Positions 7,999 through 17,557 of a stretch of DNA of 64,000 bases are shown here, in pieces. Location: positions 5,952,001-6,016,000 of the forward strand of contig NZ_CP009754.1 in assembly GCF_000772045.1 (NCBI RefSeq). Direction: 5' to 3'. Source of the stretch: Streptomyces sp. CCM_MD2014. GTDB taxonomy: Bacteria > Actinomycetota > Actinomycetes > Streptomycetales > Streptomycetaceae. Each line of letters starts with the position of its first letter. The stretch's first letter is position 1. A program made the position numbers and the translations under genes. The notes under the pieces are model-generated. The model was not told where the DNA came from. It did no database searches and worked only from the letters and a program-made list of their open reading frames with translations.

Positions 7999-9432
7999 TC
8001 AGGCGATCGTCCGGGGGAGGCGCAGGCTCAGCAGGCCGGTCAGGGCCACCCCCGCCAACTGGACCAGCAGCGTCGTCAGCAGGGCGTCCCGCATGCCCAT
8101 CCCCGGGATCAGCGCCAGGAACAGGGTGCCCAGGGTGGCCACGCCCAGGGCCAGGGACGACTGCTGGGTGGTGACCATGACACCGCTGCCCACACCGGCA
8201 CGTTCGGCGGGCACCTCCGAGAGGACCAGCCGGAGGACGACCGGGAGCTGGAGTGCCTGGCCCGCACCCGCGACCGCCGCGCCCGGCAGGAGTTCGACCA
8301 GGCCCAGGTCGGGCCAGGAACGCCATGCGGCCAGCGTCATCAGGGCCAGGCCCACGCCTTGGAGGGCGGCGCCGGCGGGCACGACACGCGTGCCGTAGCG
8401 GGCGACCAGGCGGGGGCCGGCGAGGGAGAAGAGGAAGAACACCACGGCGAGCGGGGCCAGCGCCAGACCCGCGGCCACCGGGCCCAGGCCCGCGCCCTGC
8501 TGCAGTGCCACCGCGATGACGAACATGAAGCCGCTGAAGCCGATCGAGAACGGCACGATGAGCAGGAGGCCGCGGCGCAGGGACACGATCGCGAACAGGC
8601 TCGGCGGGACCAGCGGCGTACGGCCCGCGCGGTCGGCCCGGCGCTCCACCGCGTAGAACGCCGCCGCGACGAAGGGGAACGACGCCAGCGACAGCCACGT
8701 CCACAGCGGCCAGCCCGCCGCCCGGCCCTCGGTCAGCGGGACCAGCAGGGTCAGGATCGAGGCGGCCAGCAGGAAGGTGCCGGGCACGTCCACCGGCTCG
8801 GGGCGCGCGGAGCGGGTCTCCGGAACCGCGCGGGCGGCGAGGAAGAGGCCCACGAGGACGACCGGGACGTTCACCAGGAAGACGGAACGCCAGCCGGTGC
8901 CCGCGATGTCGGCGGCCACCAGGACGCCGCCCAGGATCTGGCCGGCCACCATCGACAGCCCGGCGGTCGCCCCGTACAGGCCCATGGCCTTCGCGCGCCG
9001 GGGACCGGTCGTGGTCGCCTGGATGGTCGCCAGCACCTGGGGCAGCATCGCGGCGGCCGAGGCGCCCTGCGCCACCCGTGCCGCCACCAGCGACCAGGCG
9101 TCCGGCGCCAGGCCGCAGGCCAGCGAGGTCAGTCCGAAGGCCGCCATGCCGCCCAGGAACAGGCGGCGCCGGCCGAAGAGGTCGCCGAGCCGGCCGCCGA
9201 GGACCAGCAGGACGGCGTACGCCACCCCGTAGCCGGCGACGACCAGTTCCAGGACCGCCTCGCTCGCGGAGAGGTCCGTGCCGATGGTGGGCAGGGCGAC
9301 GTTGACGATGAAGAAGTCGACGAGCGGGAGTGCCGCGGCCAGCAGCACCGTGAAGAGCCCGAGGCCGCCGAGCGCGGCCGGCGCTCCGGGGGCGGCCGTA
9401 CGGACGGGACGTGAAGTGATGGTTTCGGTCAC
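7999..9432 (-). CDS. MFS exporter, DHA2 (EmrB/QacA) family
   Basis: This is a 477-residue drug:H+ antiporter-type transporter with about 14 hydrophobic helices. The N-terminal helix contains LPLVDFFIVNVALPTIGTDL, the DHA2 motif with a membrane-embedded Asp, and motif A appears as GGRLGDLFGRRRLFLGG. The start is the GTG at 9432; the frame is open much further upstream but that part belongs to the divergent regulator. Its substrate is unknown; an antibiotic or other toxic organic compound is the usual guess. It is divergent from an XRE regulator (102-bp gap), the normal layout for a regulated efflux pump. Its 3' end lies about 70 bp from the TnpB element. Confidence 0.88.
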   Translation of the reverse strand: MTETITSRPVRTAAPGAPAALGGLGLFTVLLAAALPLVDFFIVNVALPTIGTDLSASEAVLELVVAGYGVAYAVLLVLGGRLGDLFGRRRLFLGGMAAFGLTSLACGLAPDAWSLVAARVAQGASAAAMLPQVLATIQATTTGPRRAKAMGLYGATAGLSMVAGQILGGVLVAADIAGTGWRSVFLVNVPVVLVGLFLAARAVPETRSARPEPVDVPGTFLLAASILTLLVPLTEGRAAGWPLWTWLSLASFPFVAAAFYAVERRADRAGRTPLVPPSLFAIVSLRRGLLLIVPFSIGFSGFMFVIAVALQQGAGLGPVAAGLALAPLAVVFFLFSLAGPRLVARYGTRVVPAGAALQGVGLALMTLAAWRSWPDLGLVELLPGAAVAGAGQALQLPVVLRLVLSEVPAERAGVGSGVMVTTQQSSLALGVATLGTLFLALIPGMGMRDALLTTLLVQLAGVALTGLLSLRLPRTIA

Positions 9433-9463
9433 GTGGTCGAGCCTGCGACCGTCGCCAGGGTGG

Positions 9464-9487
9464 TACCAGAGTCTCCTTATGCTGGTA
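9464..9487. promoter_or_regulatory. Candidate operator between the exporter and its divergent regulator
   Basis: An inverted repeat TACCAG (9464-9469) and CTGGTA (9482-9487) with a 12-base spacer sits in the 102-bp divergent region, followed by further TACCTGG half-site-like sequence. Binding by the adjacent XRE protein is inferred from position only. Confidence 0.4.
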
Positions 9488-9534
9488 GTAGAAGTACCTG
9501 GCAACAGGGTCCCGGGCGCGGCACCCTGGGAGGC

Positions 9535-10440
9535 ATGACGACGATGACGGGTCAGGAGACGGCGGTCCAGTCCCCGCCCCGGGACAGCGGCTCGGAGATC
9601 CGGCGGCACGAACTCGCCGCCTTCCTGCGCAGCCGCCGCGAACGCATCGCCCCCGAGCAGGTCGGGCTGCCCCGCGGACGCCGCCGCCGGACACCGGGGC
9701 TGCGGCGCGAGGAGGTCGCCCAGCTCTCGGCCGTCGGCGTCACCTGGTACACCTGGCTGGAGCAGGCCCGGGACATCCAGGTCTCCGTGCAGGTCCTCGA
9801 CGCCCTCGCCCGCGCCCTGCTGCTCGACCCGACCGAGCGCGCCCACCTCTTCCGGCTCGCGGGGTCCGTCGACCCGACGCCCGCGACGGTCTGCCCGGCC
9901 ATCACACCGGCGGTGCGCGCCCTGCTGGAGCAGTTCGAGCCCTACCCGGCGTGTGTGCAGAACAGCCGGTACGACATCCTCGCCCACAACCGGACGTACG
10001 GGCTGCTGCTGTGCGACCTGGACGCGGTGCCGCCCGAGGACCGCAACTGCATGGTCCTCTGCTTCACCAACGAGGACTGGCGGTCCGCCATCGTCCATCT
10101 GGAGGAGACCCAGCGGCTGATGGCGGCCAGGTTCCGCGCCACCATGGCCGGTCATCTCGCCGAGCCCGCCTGGAAGATGCTGCTCAAGCGGCTGCGCACC
10201 CAGTCCCCCGAGTTCCGCGAGGCCTGGGAGCGGTACGAGGTCGTCGCGCACCGCGGCAAGCGCAAGGAGTTCCTCAACCGGCACGTCGGCCGCATCCGCG
10301 TCGACCACACCGACCTGTGGCTCGGTCCGGAGCCCGGCCCCCGGATGGTGACGTACGCACCGGCCGACGAGGTCTCCCGGGAGCGGCTGGAGCGGCTGCA
10401 CGCGATCGCCCTGGAGCGGGAGCCGACTCCGTCGGGATGA
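9535..10440 (+). CDS. XRE-family transcriptional regulator with MmyB-like ligand domain
   Basis: The 301-residue protein has an N-terminal helix-turn-helix (ELAAFLRSRRERIAPEQVGL, then GLRREEVAQLSAVGVTWYTWLEQ), followed by a C-terminal PAS-like MmyB domain (YDILAHNRTYGLLL, FTNEDWRS). Such proteins are common in Streptomyces, and several control neighbouring oxidoreductases or exporters. The ATG at 9535 is preceded by GGGAGG. It is divergent from the DHA2 exporter, so control of that pump is likely. The MmyB domain often binds fatty acid or other hydrophobic ligands; the ligand here is unknown. Confidence 0.85.
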   Translation: MTTMTGQETAVQSPPRDSGSEIRRHELAAFLRSRRERIAPEQVGLPRGRRRRTPGLRREEVAQLSAVGVTWYTWLEQARDIQVSVQVLDALARALLLDPTERAHLFRLAGSVDPTPATVCPAITPAVRALLEQFEPYPACVQNSRYDILAHNRTYGLLLCDLDAVPPEDRNCMVLCFTNEDWRSAIVHLEETQRLMAARFRATMAGHLAEPAWKMLLKRLRTQSPEFREAWERYEVVAHRGKRKEFLNRHVGRIRVDHTDLWLGPEPGPRMVTYAPADEVSRERLERLHAIALEREPTPSG

Positions 10441-10552
10441 GCGCCCGAAGTGCGGGAACCCGCGGAAATGCGGAAGGTGATGTTCCCGGGGTTTCCCAGG
10501 GGCTCGACGGTCCTGGGTTCCCACAGCACGGACAGGGCGAGGACGAACAGTC

Positions 10553-11242
10553 ATGGCTGAGCAGAAGTCGGCGCGGACCCTCCCGCGGCCGTTGCACGCG
10601 GCCGCTTCGGCGGTGCGGAAGGTGCCGGGTGCCGGCACGGTGGGCAGGGCCGCCGAGGGCGCGCTGGACAGGATCGGAGCGGTGTCGCCGCGCGGGCGGC
10701 GTGTGCTCGTCTACACGGGCGCCGGGGTGGCGGGTGTCGCCGGGCTGGTGGAGTGGCCGGTGGCGGTCACCGGGGCGGCGGTGGCCTGGCTGACGCAGTC
10801 ACGCGGGCGGGACGGGAAGAACGGGAACGGGAGCGCGTCGCGGGGTGCCGACGGCACGAAGACGGCCCGCACGACGCCGGCCGGGAAGACCACCGCCAGG
10901 GCGGCCGCGACGAAGACGGCCGCGACGAAGACGGCCGCGACGAAGACGGCCGCGACGAAGACGGCCGCGGCGAAGCGGGCCACCGGCGCGAAGAGGACCG
11001 CCGCCACGTCCGCCGGAGCCAAGTCGACGGCCGCCGAATCCACGACCGGCAAGTCCGCCGCCGCGAAGAAGTCCGCCGCGAAGAAGTCCGCCGCCAAGAA
11101 GTCCCCCGCGAGGAAGACCGCGTCCCCCACTCGGAGCAAGAGCCAGTCGGGGACCAAGGCGTCCTCCAGCCGGCCCTCCACCACGGGTGGGAGCCGCAGC
11201 CGCAAGACGGCCGCCGCGTCGCGCACCCGCAAGTCCGGCTGA
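10553..11242 (+). CDS. Histone H1-like Lys/Ala-rich protein
   Basis: This is a 229-residue protein of two parts. The first ~80 residues include a hydrophobic stretch (VLVYTGAGVAGVAGLVEWPVAVTGAAVAWL), which may be a membrane hairpin. The rest is a low-complexity tail rich in Lys, Ala, Thr and Ser, including repeated TKTAA and KKSAAKKS units, like the DNA-binding tails of eukaryotic H1 and bacterial HupS/Hc1-type proteins. It ends 9 bases before the P-type ATPase gene, so the two are probably co-transcribed. A role as a membrane-linked nucleic-acid or polyanion binder is only an inference. Confidence 0.75.
   Translation: MAEQKSARTLPRPLHAAASAVRKVPGAGTVGRAAEGALDRIGAVSPRGRRVLVYTGAGVAGVAGLVEWPVAVTGAAVAWLTQSRGRDGKNGNGSASRGADGTKTARTTPAGKTTARAAATKTAATKTAATKTAATKTAAAKRATGAKRTAATSAGAKSTAAESTTGKSAAAKKSAAKKSAAKKSPARKTASPTRSKSQSGTKASSSRPSTTGGSRSRKTAAASRTRKSG
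10904..10972 (+). repeat. 15-bp tandem repeat coding for TKTAA units
   Basis: About four near-perfect copies of GCGACGAAGACGGCC run in frame inside the histone-like gene. The count may vary between strains through replication slippage without shifting the frame. Confidence 0.85.
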
Positions 11243-11251
11243 GGGAGAGCG

Positions 11252-14200
11252 ATGGCCGGCGGACTGCTGACGCGTTCCCAGGACGCCGTCACGGGATTCG
11301 TGCTGGCCGGCCCCCGGCTGCTCGCGCGCGGCACCGCGCCCGCGGTGGGCGCCGCGGCCGGGGCGGCGGCGGGCACCGCACGGGCCGGTGTGCGCGGCGC
11401 CGACTTCGCGGCGCGGGCGGCACGGGTGGCCCGCGCGGCGCTGCCCGGCGGATCGCGGGACTGGCGGGCCGGGCCCCGCGTCCACCTCGCGCTCCGGCCG
11501 GCCGCCACGGACGAGGTGCGCCGGGCGGGCGGTACGGAACGGGTGGGCCGGCGGGTGGCGGCGGCCCTGGCCGAGCACCCGGACGTCCTGCTCGCCTACT
11601 GGGACACCGGCCTCGCCAGACTGGTGGTGACGGCGGCCGAGGACACGCTTACCGACCGCGTCGTGGACCACGCCACCGCACTGGCCGAACGCCATGGACT
11701 CACCCGGGCGGACCATCCCGCCGCCACCGGTCCGGACGGCCCGGGCGACCTGGTGGACGAGACGGACCACCCCGGCGACCCGGCACCGGTGCGGGTCGCG
11801 GCGGCCGCGCTCGGGGCCGACATGCTGGGCATCGCCGCCGCCGTGACCGGCGCGCGGCTGCGGCTGCCGGCCTCGCCCCGCCTGGTCACCGCCGTGGCGA
11901 CGCTGCTGCGCGAGAACCCGGCCTTCCGCGCCTGGCTGCGCGCGCGGCTCGGCGACCACGGCATGGACCTGGCCCTCGCCGCCGCCAACGCGGCCGTCCA
12001 CGGCGCCGGGCAGAGTCCCACCTCGCTGGTGCTCGACGGGGCGCTGCGCGCCTGCCAGTTGACGGAGGCGGTGGCGCGGGGGGCCGCCTTCGAGGTCGTG
12101 CACGACCAGTTGTGCGTCCCCGGCCGGGGCAGCCTGCCCGCCGGGGGTGCCCTGCGCCCCCCGCCGCGCACCTCCCCCGCCCAGGACTACGCCGCCCACG
12201 CCTCGGCGGGCAGCGTGGCGGGCGCCGCCGCGACCCTGCTCGTCAAGCACGACGTGGCGGAGGCGGCGGAGGCGGTGCTCGCCGGCTCGCCCAAGGCCGC
12301 GCGCTACGGGCCCGCCGCCTTCCACGCCGTACTGAGCGCCGCGCTGTCCCGCACCGGCGTGCTCGTGCGCGACCCCGGGCGGCTGCGGCAGCTGGAGATG
12401 GCCCGCACGGTCGTACTGCACCCCAGCGCGCTGCGGGTGCCGGACGCGGGCGCCGACCCGTGGACCGAGGACGTGCTGGACGCGGCGCGGCGCGCGGGAC
12501 TGCGCGTGGTCATGGTCGAGGACCCCGCGCTGGCCGACTTCACCGGCCTCGCCGACCAGGTCGTCGCCGCCGGACGCCCGCTCGCGGACGTCGTGGCCGC
12601 ACTGCGCGACGAGGGCGGCGTCATCACCGTCGTACGGCCGCTGCCCGGCGCCGACGCGAGCGTGGCGGACGGACTGCTTGCCGGGGACGTGGCCGTCGCG
12701 CTGGCCGACGCCGACTGCCCGGTGGCCTGGGGCGCGGACGTGCTCGCGCCGCAGGGCCTGGCCGACGTGTGGCGGGTGCTGCGGGCGGTGCCGGTGGCGC
12801 GTGCGGTCGGGCGCCGGTCGCAGACGCTGGCCCGGTCCGGGGCCGCGCTGTCCGGGCTGCTGGTGGCCGTCGGCGAGGCGCGCGGCAGGAGCCGGGGCGG
12901 GGTGTCGTCGCTCCTCGGGATGCGGCACGCGCCGGTGGACGCGAGCGCGGCGCTGGCCCTGCTGTCCGGGACGCGGGCCGCGCTCGGCGTGGCGATGGCC
13001 CGTGCCCCGCATCCCCGGCCCCGGGTGGCGTGGCACGCGCTGGACCCCGACGCCGTACGGGAGCGGCTGGAGCGGGAACGCGAACCCGAGCCGACCGTCG
13101 TGGAACAGGCCGCCGCCCGGCTGCGGGCGGCCGCCGACCGGGCGGGCCGGGTGCCCGTGCTGGCCCCCGTCCGCTGGTCGTGGCAGCTGGCCCGGGCCGT
13201 ACGCGGGGAGCTGGACGACCCGCTCACCCCGGTACTGGCGGTCGGCTCGGCCGCCTCCGCGATCCTCGGGTCGGTGGTCGACGCGCTGCTCGTGGTCGGC
13301 GCCCTCGACCTGAACGCCCTGGTCGGCGGCTTCCAACGGCTGCGCGCGGAGCGGGCGTTGTCCGGTCTGCTGGCGGAGCAGAAGCAGAAGGCCCGCCTGG
13401 CGGAGGAACCCGGGCCGGGCAAGGGGCACGCCGGCGGCGGCGCGGCCGGGGAGTACGGCGCCGTCGGGCGGCCCGGTGACGGCTCGCGGGAGACCGGGCG
13501 GGCAGCCGCGTCGGAGGGGCGGCTCTCCGACACCGGTGCGGAGTCCGCGTCCGAGGGCGAGCCGTGGATCGTGGACGCCGCCAAGCTGCACCCCGGCCAC
13601 GTGATCGAGCTGAAGGCCGACGACGTCGTGCCCGCCGACGCGCGGCTGCTGTGGGAGGACGGCCTGGAGGTGGACGAGTCCGCGCTGACCGGTGAGTCGC
13701 TGCCGGTGGACAAGTGCGTCGACCCGGCGCCCCGCGCCCCGGTGGCGGAGCGGTACTGCATGGTCTTCGAGGGCACGACCGTGGTGGCCGGGCGGGCCCG
13801 GGCCGTCGTCGTCGACACCGGGGACCACACGGAGGCGGCGCGCGCGGTCGCGCTGGCGGCCCGTACGCCGTCGGCGGCCGGAGTGCAGGCGCGGCTCCAG
13901 GAGCTGACCCGCAAGGCGCTGCCGCTCACCCTGGCGGGCGGGGCCGCGGTGACCGGTCTCTCGCTGCTGCGCGGGGCGCCGATCCGGCAGGCCGTCGCCG
14001 GTGGCGTGTCGGTGGCGGTGGCCGCCGTGCCCGAGGGGCTGCCGCTGGTGGCGACGGTGGCGCAGCTCGCGGCGGCCCGCCGGCTGAGCCGCCGGGGCGT
14101 CCTGGTGCGCACCCCGCGCACGCTGGAGGCGCTCGGCCGGATGGACACCGTCTGCTTCGACAAGACGGGCACCCTCACCGAGAACAAGCTGCGCTTGTCG

Positions 14201-15751
14201 CGCGTCGCGGGTCCCGACGGCACGGTCCGCCGCGCGGGCGACCCGGAGTCCGCCGACGCCGTACGGACCGCCGCGCGCGCCTGCCCCCGGCTGAACGGCG
14301 ACGGAGCCCGGCCCACCCACGCCACCGACGAGGCGATCCTGGACGCGGCCGGGGACGACCCGGGCTGGACGCAGGAGGAGGGCCTGCCCTTCGAGACCTC
14401 CCGGGGCTACGCGGCCGCCGTCGGACGCGAGAGGGGGACCGGCCCCGCGGTGCTGGTGGTCAAGGGCGCCCCGGAGACGGTGCTGCCCGCCTGCGCCGGA
14501 CTGCCCGCGGGCACCACCGAGGTGGCGCAGCGCCTCGCCCGCGACGGGCTGCGCATCATCGCGGTGGCGCGGCGGACCCTGGCGAAGGGCGAGAAGGCGG
14601 CCGACGTCCTCGAACAGCCGCCCGTGCGGCTGGAGTTCACGGGGCTGCTGGCGCTCGCCGACGTGGCCCGCGAGACCTCCCCGGCGCTGGTGCGGGGGCT
14701 GCGCGAGGCGGGGGTGCGGCCCGTGGTGCTGACCGGCGACCATCCGCAGACCGCCCGTGCCATCGCCGTCGACCTGGGCTGGCCCGAGGACGCGGTCGTG
14801 GTCACCGGCGACGAACTCGCCGCCGCCGACCGCACCGCGCGCTCCCGGATGCTGCGCGACGCGGACGTCGTGGCCCGGGTGGCACCCGAGCAGAAGCTCC
14901 AGGTCGTCGAGTCGCTGCGGGACGCCGGGCGGGTCGTCGGCATGGTCGGCGACGGCGCCAACGACGCCGCCGCGATCCGGGCCGCCGACATCGGCGTCGG
15001 CATCAGCGCCCGCGGCTCGGCCGCCGCCCGCAACGCCGCCGACCTGGTGGTGACGGGCGACGACCTGCTGGTCCTCGTGGAGGCGGTCCGGGAGGGCCGG
15101 GCGCTGTGGCACAGCGTCGCCGACGCCATCGCCATCCTGATCGGCGGCAACGCGGGCGAGGTCGGCTTCGGCATCCTCGGCACGGTGCTGGGCGGGGCCG
15201 CCCCGCTGTCCACCCGACAGATGCTGCTGGTCAACCTGTTCACCGACCTGTTCCCGGCGATGGCCGTCGCGGTGACCAAGACGGGCGACGCGGAGCAGGA
15301 GGCCGCCGACGCGGGCGCGCCGCTCGGTACGGCGGTGCTGGGCGAGCCCCTCATCCGGCAGATCCGGCACCGGGCCCTGACCACGGCCCTCGGGGCGACG
15401 GCGGCCTGGCTGCTGGGCCGCTTCACGCCGGGCACGGAACGGCGTTCGACGACCATGGCGCTGTGCGCGGTCGTCGGCACCCAGCTCGCCCAGACCCTCG
15501 CCGACCGCCGCGACAGCCGCCTGGTCCAGGTCACCTCCCTCGGCTCCGCCGCCGCCCTGGTCGTCCTGGTCCAGACCCCGGGCGCCAGCCGCCTCTTCGG
15601 CTGCACCCCGCTCGGCCCGGTCGCGTGGACGTGCGTGGCCGCCGCGATCACGCTGGCACTGGCGGGACAGCGGGCGCTGCCGGGGATCGAGGACGCGGTG
15701 ATGAAGTACTGGCCGAAGGTGGCGGAGCGGCTGCCGCAGACGGTGCGGTGA
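11252..15751 (+). CDS. Very large cation-transporting P-type ATPase (CtpI-like)
   Basis: The protein is 1,499 residues, far longer than typical P-type ATPases (700-950). The first ~700 residues are Ala/Gly/Arg rich, without known catalytic motifs, and include duplicated-looking segments. The C-terminal half is a normal pump: actuator TGES (~residue 812), VAAVPEGLPL in the ion-binding helix, phosphorylation motif DKTGTLTE (Asp ~970), KGAPETVLPAC for nucleotide binding and MVGDGANDAAAI at the hinge, then NLFTDLFPAMAVAV. PEGL resembles type II (Ca2+/Mg2+) pumps rather than CPC heavy-metal pumps. The layout recalls mycobacterial CtpI, whose ion is not settled. The ATG follows GAGGGAGA. Confidence 0.85.
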   Translation: MAGGLLTRSQDAVTGFVLAGPRLLARGTAPAVGAAAGAAAGTARAGVRGADFAARAARVARAALPGGSRDWRAGPRVHLALRPAATDEVRRAGGTERVGRRVAAALAEHPDVLLAYWDTGLARLVVTAAEDTLTDRVVDHATALAERHGLTRADHPAATGPDGPGDLVDETDHPGDPAPVRVAAAALGADMLGIAAAVTGARLRLPASPRLVTAVATLLRENPAFRAWLRARLGDHGMDLALAAANAAVHGAGQSPTSLVLDGALRACQLTEAVARGAAFEVVHDQLCVPGRGSLPAGGALRPPPRTSPAQDYAAHASAGSVAGAAATLLVKHDVAEAAEAVLAGSPKAARYGPAAFHAVLSAALSRTGVLVRDPGRLRQLEMARTVVLHPSALRVPDAGADPWTEDVLDAARRAGLRVVMVEDPALADFTGLADQVVAAGRPLADVVAALRDEGGVITVVRPLPGADASVADGLLAGDVAVALADADCPVAWGADVLAPQGLADVWRVLRAVPVARAVGRRSQTLARSGAALSGLLVAVGEARGRSRGGVSSLLGMRHAPVDASAALALLSGTRAALGVAMARAPHPRPRVAWHALDPDAVRERLEREREPEPTVVEQAAARLRAAADRAGRVPVLAPVRWSWQLARAVRGELDDPLTPVLAVGSAASAILGSVVDALLVVGALDLNALVGGFQRLRAERALSGLLAEQKQKARLAEEPGPGKGHAGGGAAGEYGAVGRPGDGSRETGRAAASEGRLSDTGAESASEGEPWIVDAAKLHPGHVIELKADDVVPADARLLWEDGLEVDESALTGESLPVDKCVDPAPRAPVAERYCMVFEGTTVVAGRARAVVVDTGDHTEAARAVALAARTPSAAGVQARLQELTRKALPLTLAGGAAVTGLSLLRGAPIRQAVAGGVSVAVAAVPEGLPLVATVAQLAAARRLSRRGVLVRTPRTLEALGRMDTVCFDKTGTLTENKLRLSRVAGPDGTVRRAGDPESADAVRTAARACPRLNGDGARPTHATDEAILDAAGDDPGWTQEEGLPFETSRGYAAAVGRERGTGPAVLVVKGAPETVLPACAGLPAGTTEVAQRLARDGLRIIAVARRTLAKGEKAADVLEQPPVRLEFTGLLALADVARETSPALVRGLREAGVRPVVLTGDHPQTARAIAVDLGWPEDAVVVTGDELAAADRTARSRMLRDADVVARVAPEQKLQVVESLRDAGRVVGMVGDGANDAAAIRAADIGVGISARGSAAARNAADLVVTGDDLLVLVEAVREGRALWHSVADAIAILIGGNAGEVGFGILGTVLGGAAPLSTRQMLLVNLFTDLFPAMAVAVTKTGDAEQEAADAGAPLGTAVLGEPLIRQIRHRALTTALGATAAWLLGRFTPGTERRSTTMALCAVVGTQLAQTLADRRDSRLVQVTSLGSAAALVVLVQTPGASRLFGCTPLGPVAWTCVAAAITLALAGQRALPGIEDAVMKYWPKVAERLPQTVR

Positions 15752-16003
15752 GGCGCGGCCTCGGCCTGTGGGGACCCCGGCGGCGCGGGGCCGGAAGGCC
15801 CGGTACACGGTGTCGCCGCCGGGCTCCGCGCCGTCGGCGCCGGTGACGGAGACCGGCGCCGGCCCGGCCGCCGCGGCGAGCCTCTCGCAGTCCGTCCCGC
15901 GGTACCAGTGCAGCGCCCGGGCCCGTTCCACGACGGTGCCGTCCTCGCCCGGGCGGCGTTCGCAGCGCGGCACGGCTGGAATTCCTCCCCGCGCCCCGCG
16001 CCT
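15752..16003. other. Convergent gap of about 250 bp with no convincing gene
   Basis: A minus-strand frame starting at 15973 (MPRCERRPGEDG...) is open, but it continues as a shadow right through the ATPase gene and I recognise no domain in its first 75 codons. A short real gene here cannot be excluded. Confidence 0.3.
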
Positions 16004-17449
16004 TCACGTCCCCGCCCGGGCCGCCTCCCGCACCTCCGGCGACTCCAGGCGCTCGGCCGTCCGCTCCGCCGTGCGGTGGGCCCAGCGGCCGCTGGTGACG
16101 GCGCCGAGGACGAGGACCGCGAGGCCGCAGGCGGCCAGGATCCACCAGCCGGGGCGGGCGGCGGAGACGAAGGTGTCGCGGTACGACGACGCGCCCACGC
16201 CCGCCGCCAGCACCGCGCCGACCACCGCGACGCCGAGGGTCTGGCCCAGTTGGCGGCTGGTGGAGGCGACGGCGGCCGCGACCCCGGCCTGGGCGCGCGG
16301 CATGCCGGAGACGGCGGTGTTGGTGATGGGCGCGTTGACGAAGCCGAAGCCGATGCCGAACAGGACGTAGCCGAGGAAGAGGGTGAGGTCGGACGTCTCG
16401 GCCTCGAAGGCGGCGAAGAGGGTCCCGCTCACGGTCAGCGCCCCGCCCGCGATCAGCAGCGGCAGGCGCGGCCCCCGGCTGCCGACCAGCCGCCCGGACA
16501 GCGGGGCGCACAGGAAGGTCGGCACGGCCATCGGCAGCATCCACAGGCCGGCCTCCAGGGCGCTGAGCCCGCGCACGTTCTGCAGGTACAGCGTGGAAAG
16601 GAACAGGAAGCCGCCCAGCGCGGCGAAGGCGCTGATCGCGATGACGGTGGCCCCGCTGAACGGCGCCGACCGGAAGAAGCGCAGCTCGATGAGGGGGTCG
16701 GTGCGGCGCGGCTCGTGCACCAGCAGGCCGGTCAGCGCGGCGAGCGCCAGGACGGCGAAGGGGAGCACGCTGGTGAACCCGGCGTTCGGCGCCTCGATGA
16801 TCGCGTACGTCAGGGAGCCGAACAGCACGATCACCATCAGCTGGCCCAGCGGGTCGGGGCGGCGGGCCTTGGGCGCGCGGGACTCGGGGACGAAGCGGAG
16901 GGTGAGGAGGAGGGCGGCCAGGCCCACCGGCAGGTTGACCCAGAAGATCGAGCGCCAGCCGACCGACTCCACGAGCAGCCCGCCCACCAGCGGCCCCGCG
17001 GCCATGGATATGCCGACCACCGCGCCCCAGACGCCGATCGCCCGGGCCCGTTCGCGCGGGTCGGTGAAGGTGTTGGTGATGATCGACATGGCGACCGGGT
17101 TGAGCATCGAACCGCCCACCGCCTGCATCATCCGGAAGACGACCAGCGAGGACAGGCCGGGCGCCAGCGAGCACAGCAGCGAGCCGAGGGTGAAGATCAC
17201 CAGACCGGTCATGAAGACCCGTTTGCGGCCGATCCGGTCGGCGGTGGAGCCGGACAGCATCAGCAGCGCGGCCAGCACCAGCGTGTACGCGTCGATGGCC
17301 CACTGCAGGCCCGACGTGCTCGCGTGCAGGTCGCGCTGCATGGAGGGGAGGGCGACGTTGAGGATCGTGTTGTCGATACTCACGATCAGCAGGCTCATGC
17401 AGCAGATGGCGAGCACGAGCATGCGACGGCGATGGGTGAGCTCGGGCAT
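16004..17449 (-). CDS. MFS exporter, DHA2 (EmrB/QacA) family
   Basis: This 481-residue transporter is the second DHA2-type pump of the window. The first helix carries IVSIDNTILNVALPSMQRDL (membrane Asp), motif A appears as GSTADRIGRKRVFMTG, and motif C as GPLVGGLLVESVGWRSIFWVNLPVG, which marks exporters. About 14 hydrophobic segments are visible. The ATG is preceded by GGAG. It is divergent from the tRNA dihydrouridine synthase gene, with 108 bp between the starts; no dedicated regulator is adjacent. The substrate is unknown. Confidence 0.88.
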   Translation of the reverse strand: MPELTHRRRMLVLAICCMSLLIVSIDNTILNVALPSMQRDLHASTSGLQWAIDAYTLVLAALLMLSGSTADRIGRKRVFMTGLVIFTLGSLLCSLAPGLSSLVVFRMMQAVGGSMLNPVAMSIITNTFTDPRERARAIGVWGAVVGISMAAGPLVGGLLVESVGWRSIFWVNLPVGLAALLLTLRFVPESRAPKARRPDPLGQLMVIVLFGSLTYAIIEAPNAGFTSVLPFAVLALAALTGLLVHEPRRTDPLIELRFFRSAPFSGATVIAISAFAALGGFLFLSTLYLQNVRGLSALEAGLWMLPMAVPTFLCAPLSGRLVGSRGPRLPLLIAGGALTVSGTLFAAFEAETSDLTLFLGYVLFGIGFGFVNAPITNTAVSGMPRAQAGVAAAVASTSRQLGQTLGVAVVGAVLAAGVGASSYRDTFVSAARPGWWILAACGLAVLVLGAVTSGRWAHRTAERTAERLESPEVREAARAGT

Positions 17450-17557
17450 GGACTCCAGCCTACGCCTATTTCGATAGTGCGTCTAACTAATGACCGATGC
17501 ATGATCTTCGTCCACAGGGCGCGGCGAGCACCGTCCCGCGTGCGTGACAATGGGGGA

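Noticed and set aside
10799..15973. A 1,724-residue minus-strand open frame
   Set aside because: It lies opposite the P-type ATPase gene, which has full catalytic motifs; the minus frame is His/Arg/Gly-rich with no domains, typical of a high-GC antisense shadow.
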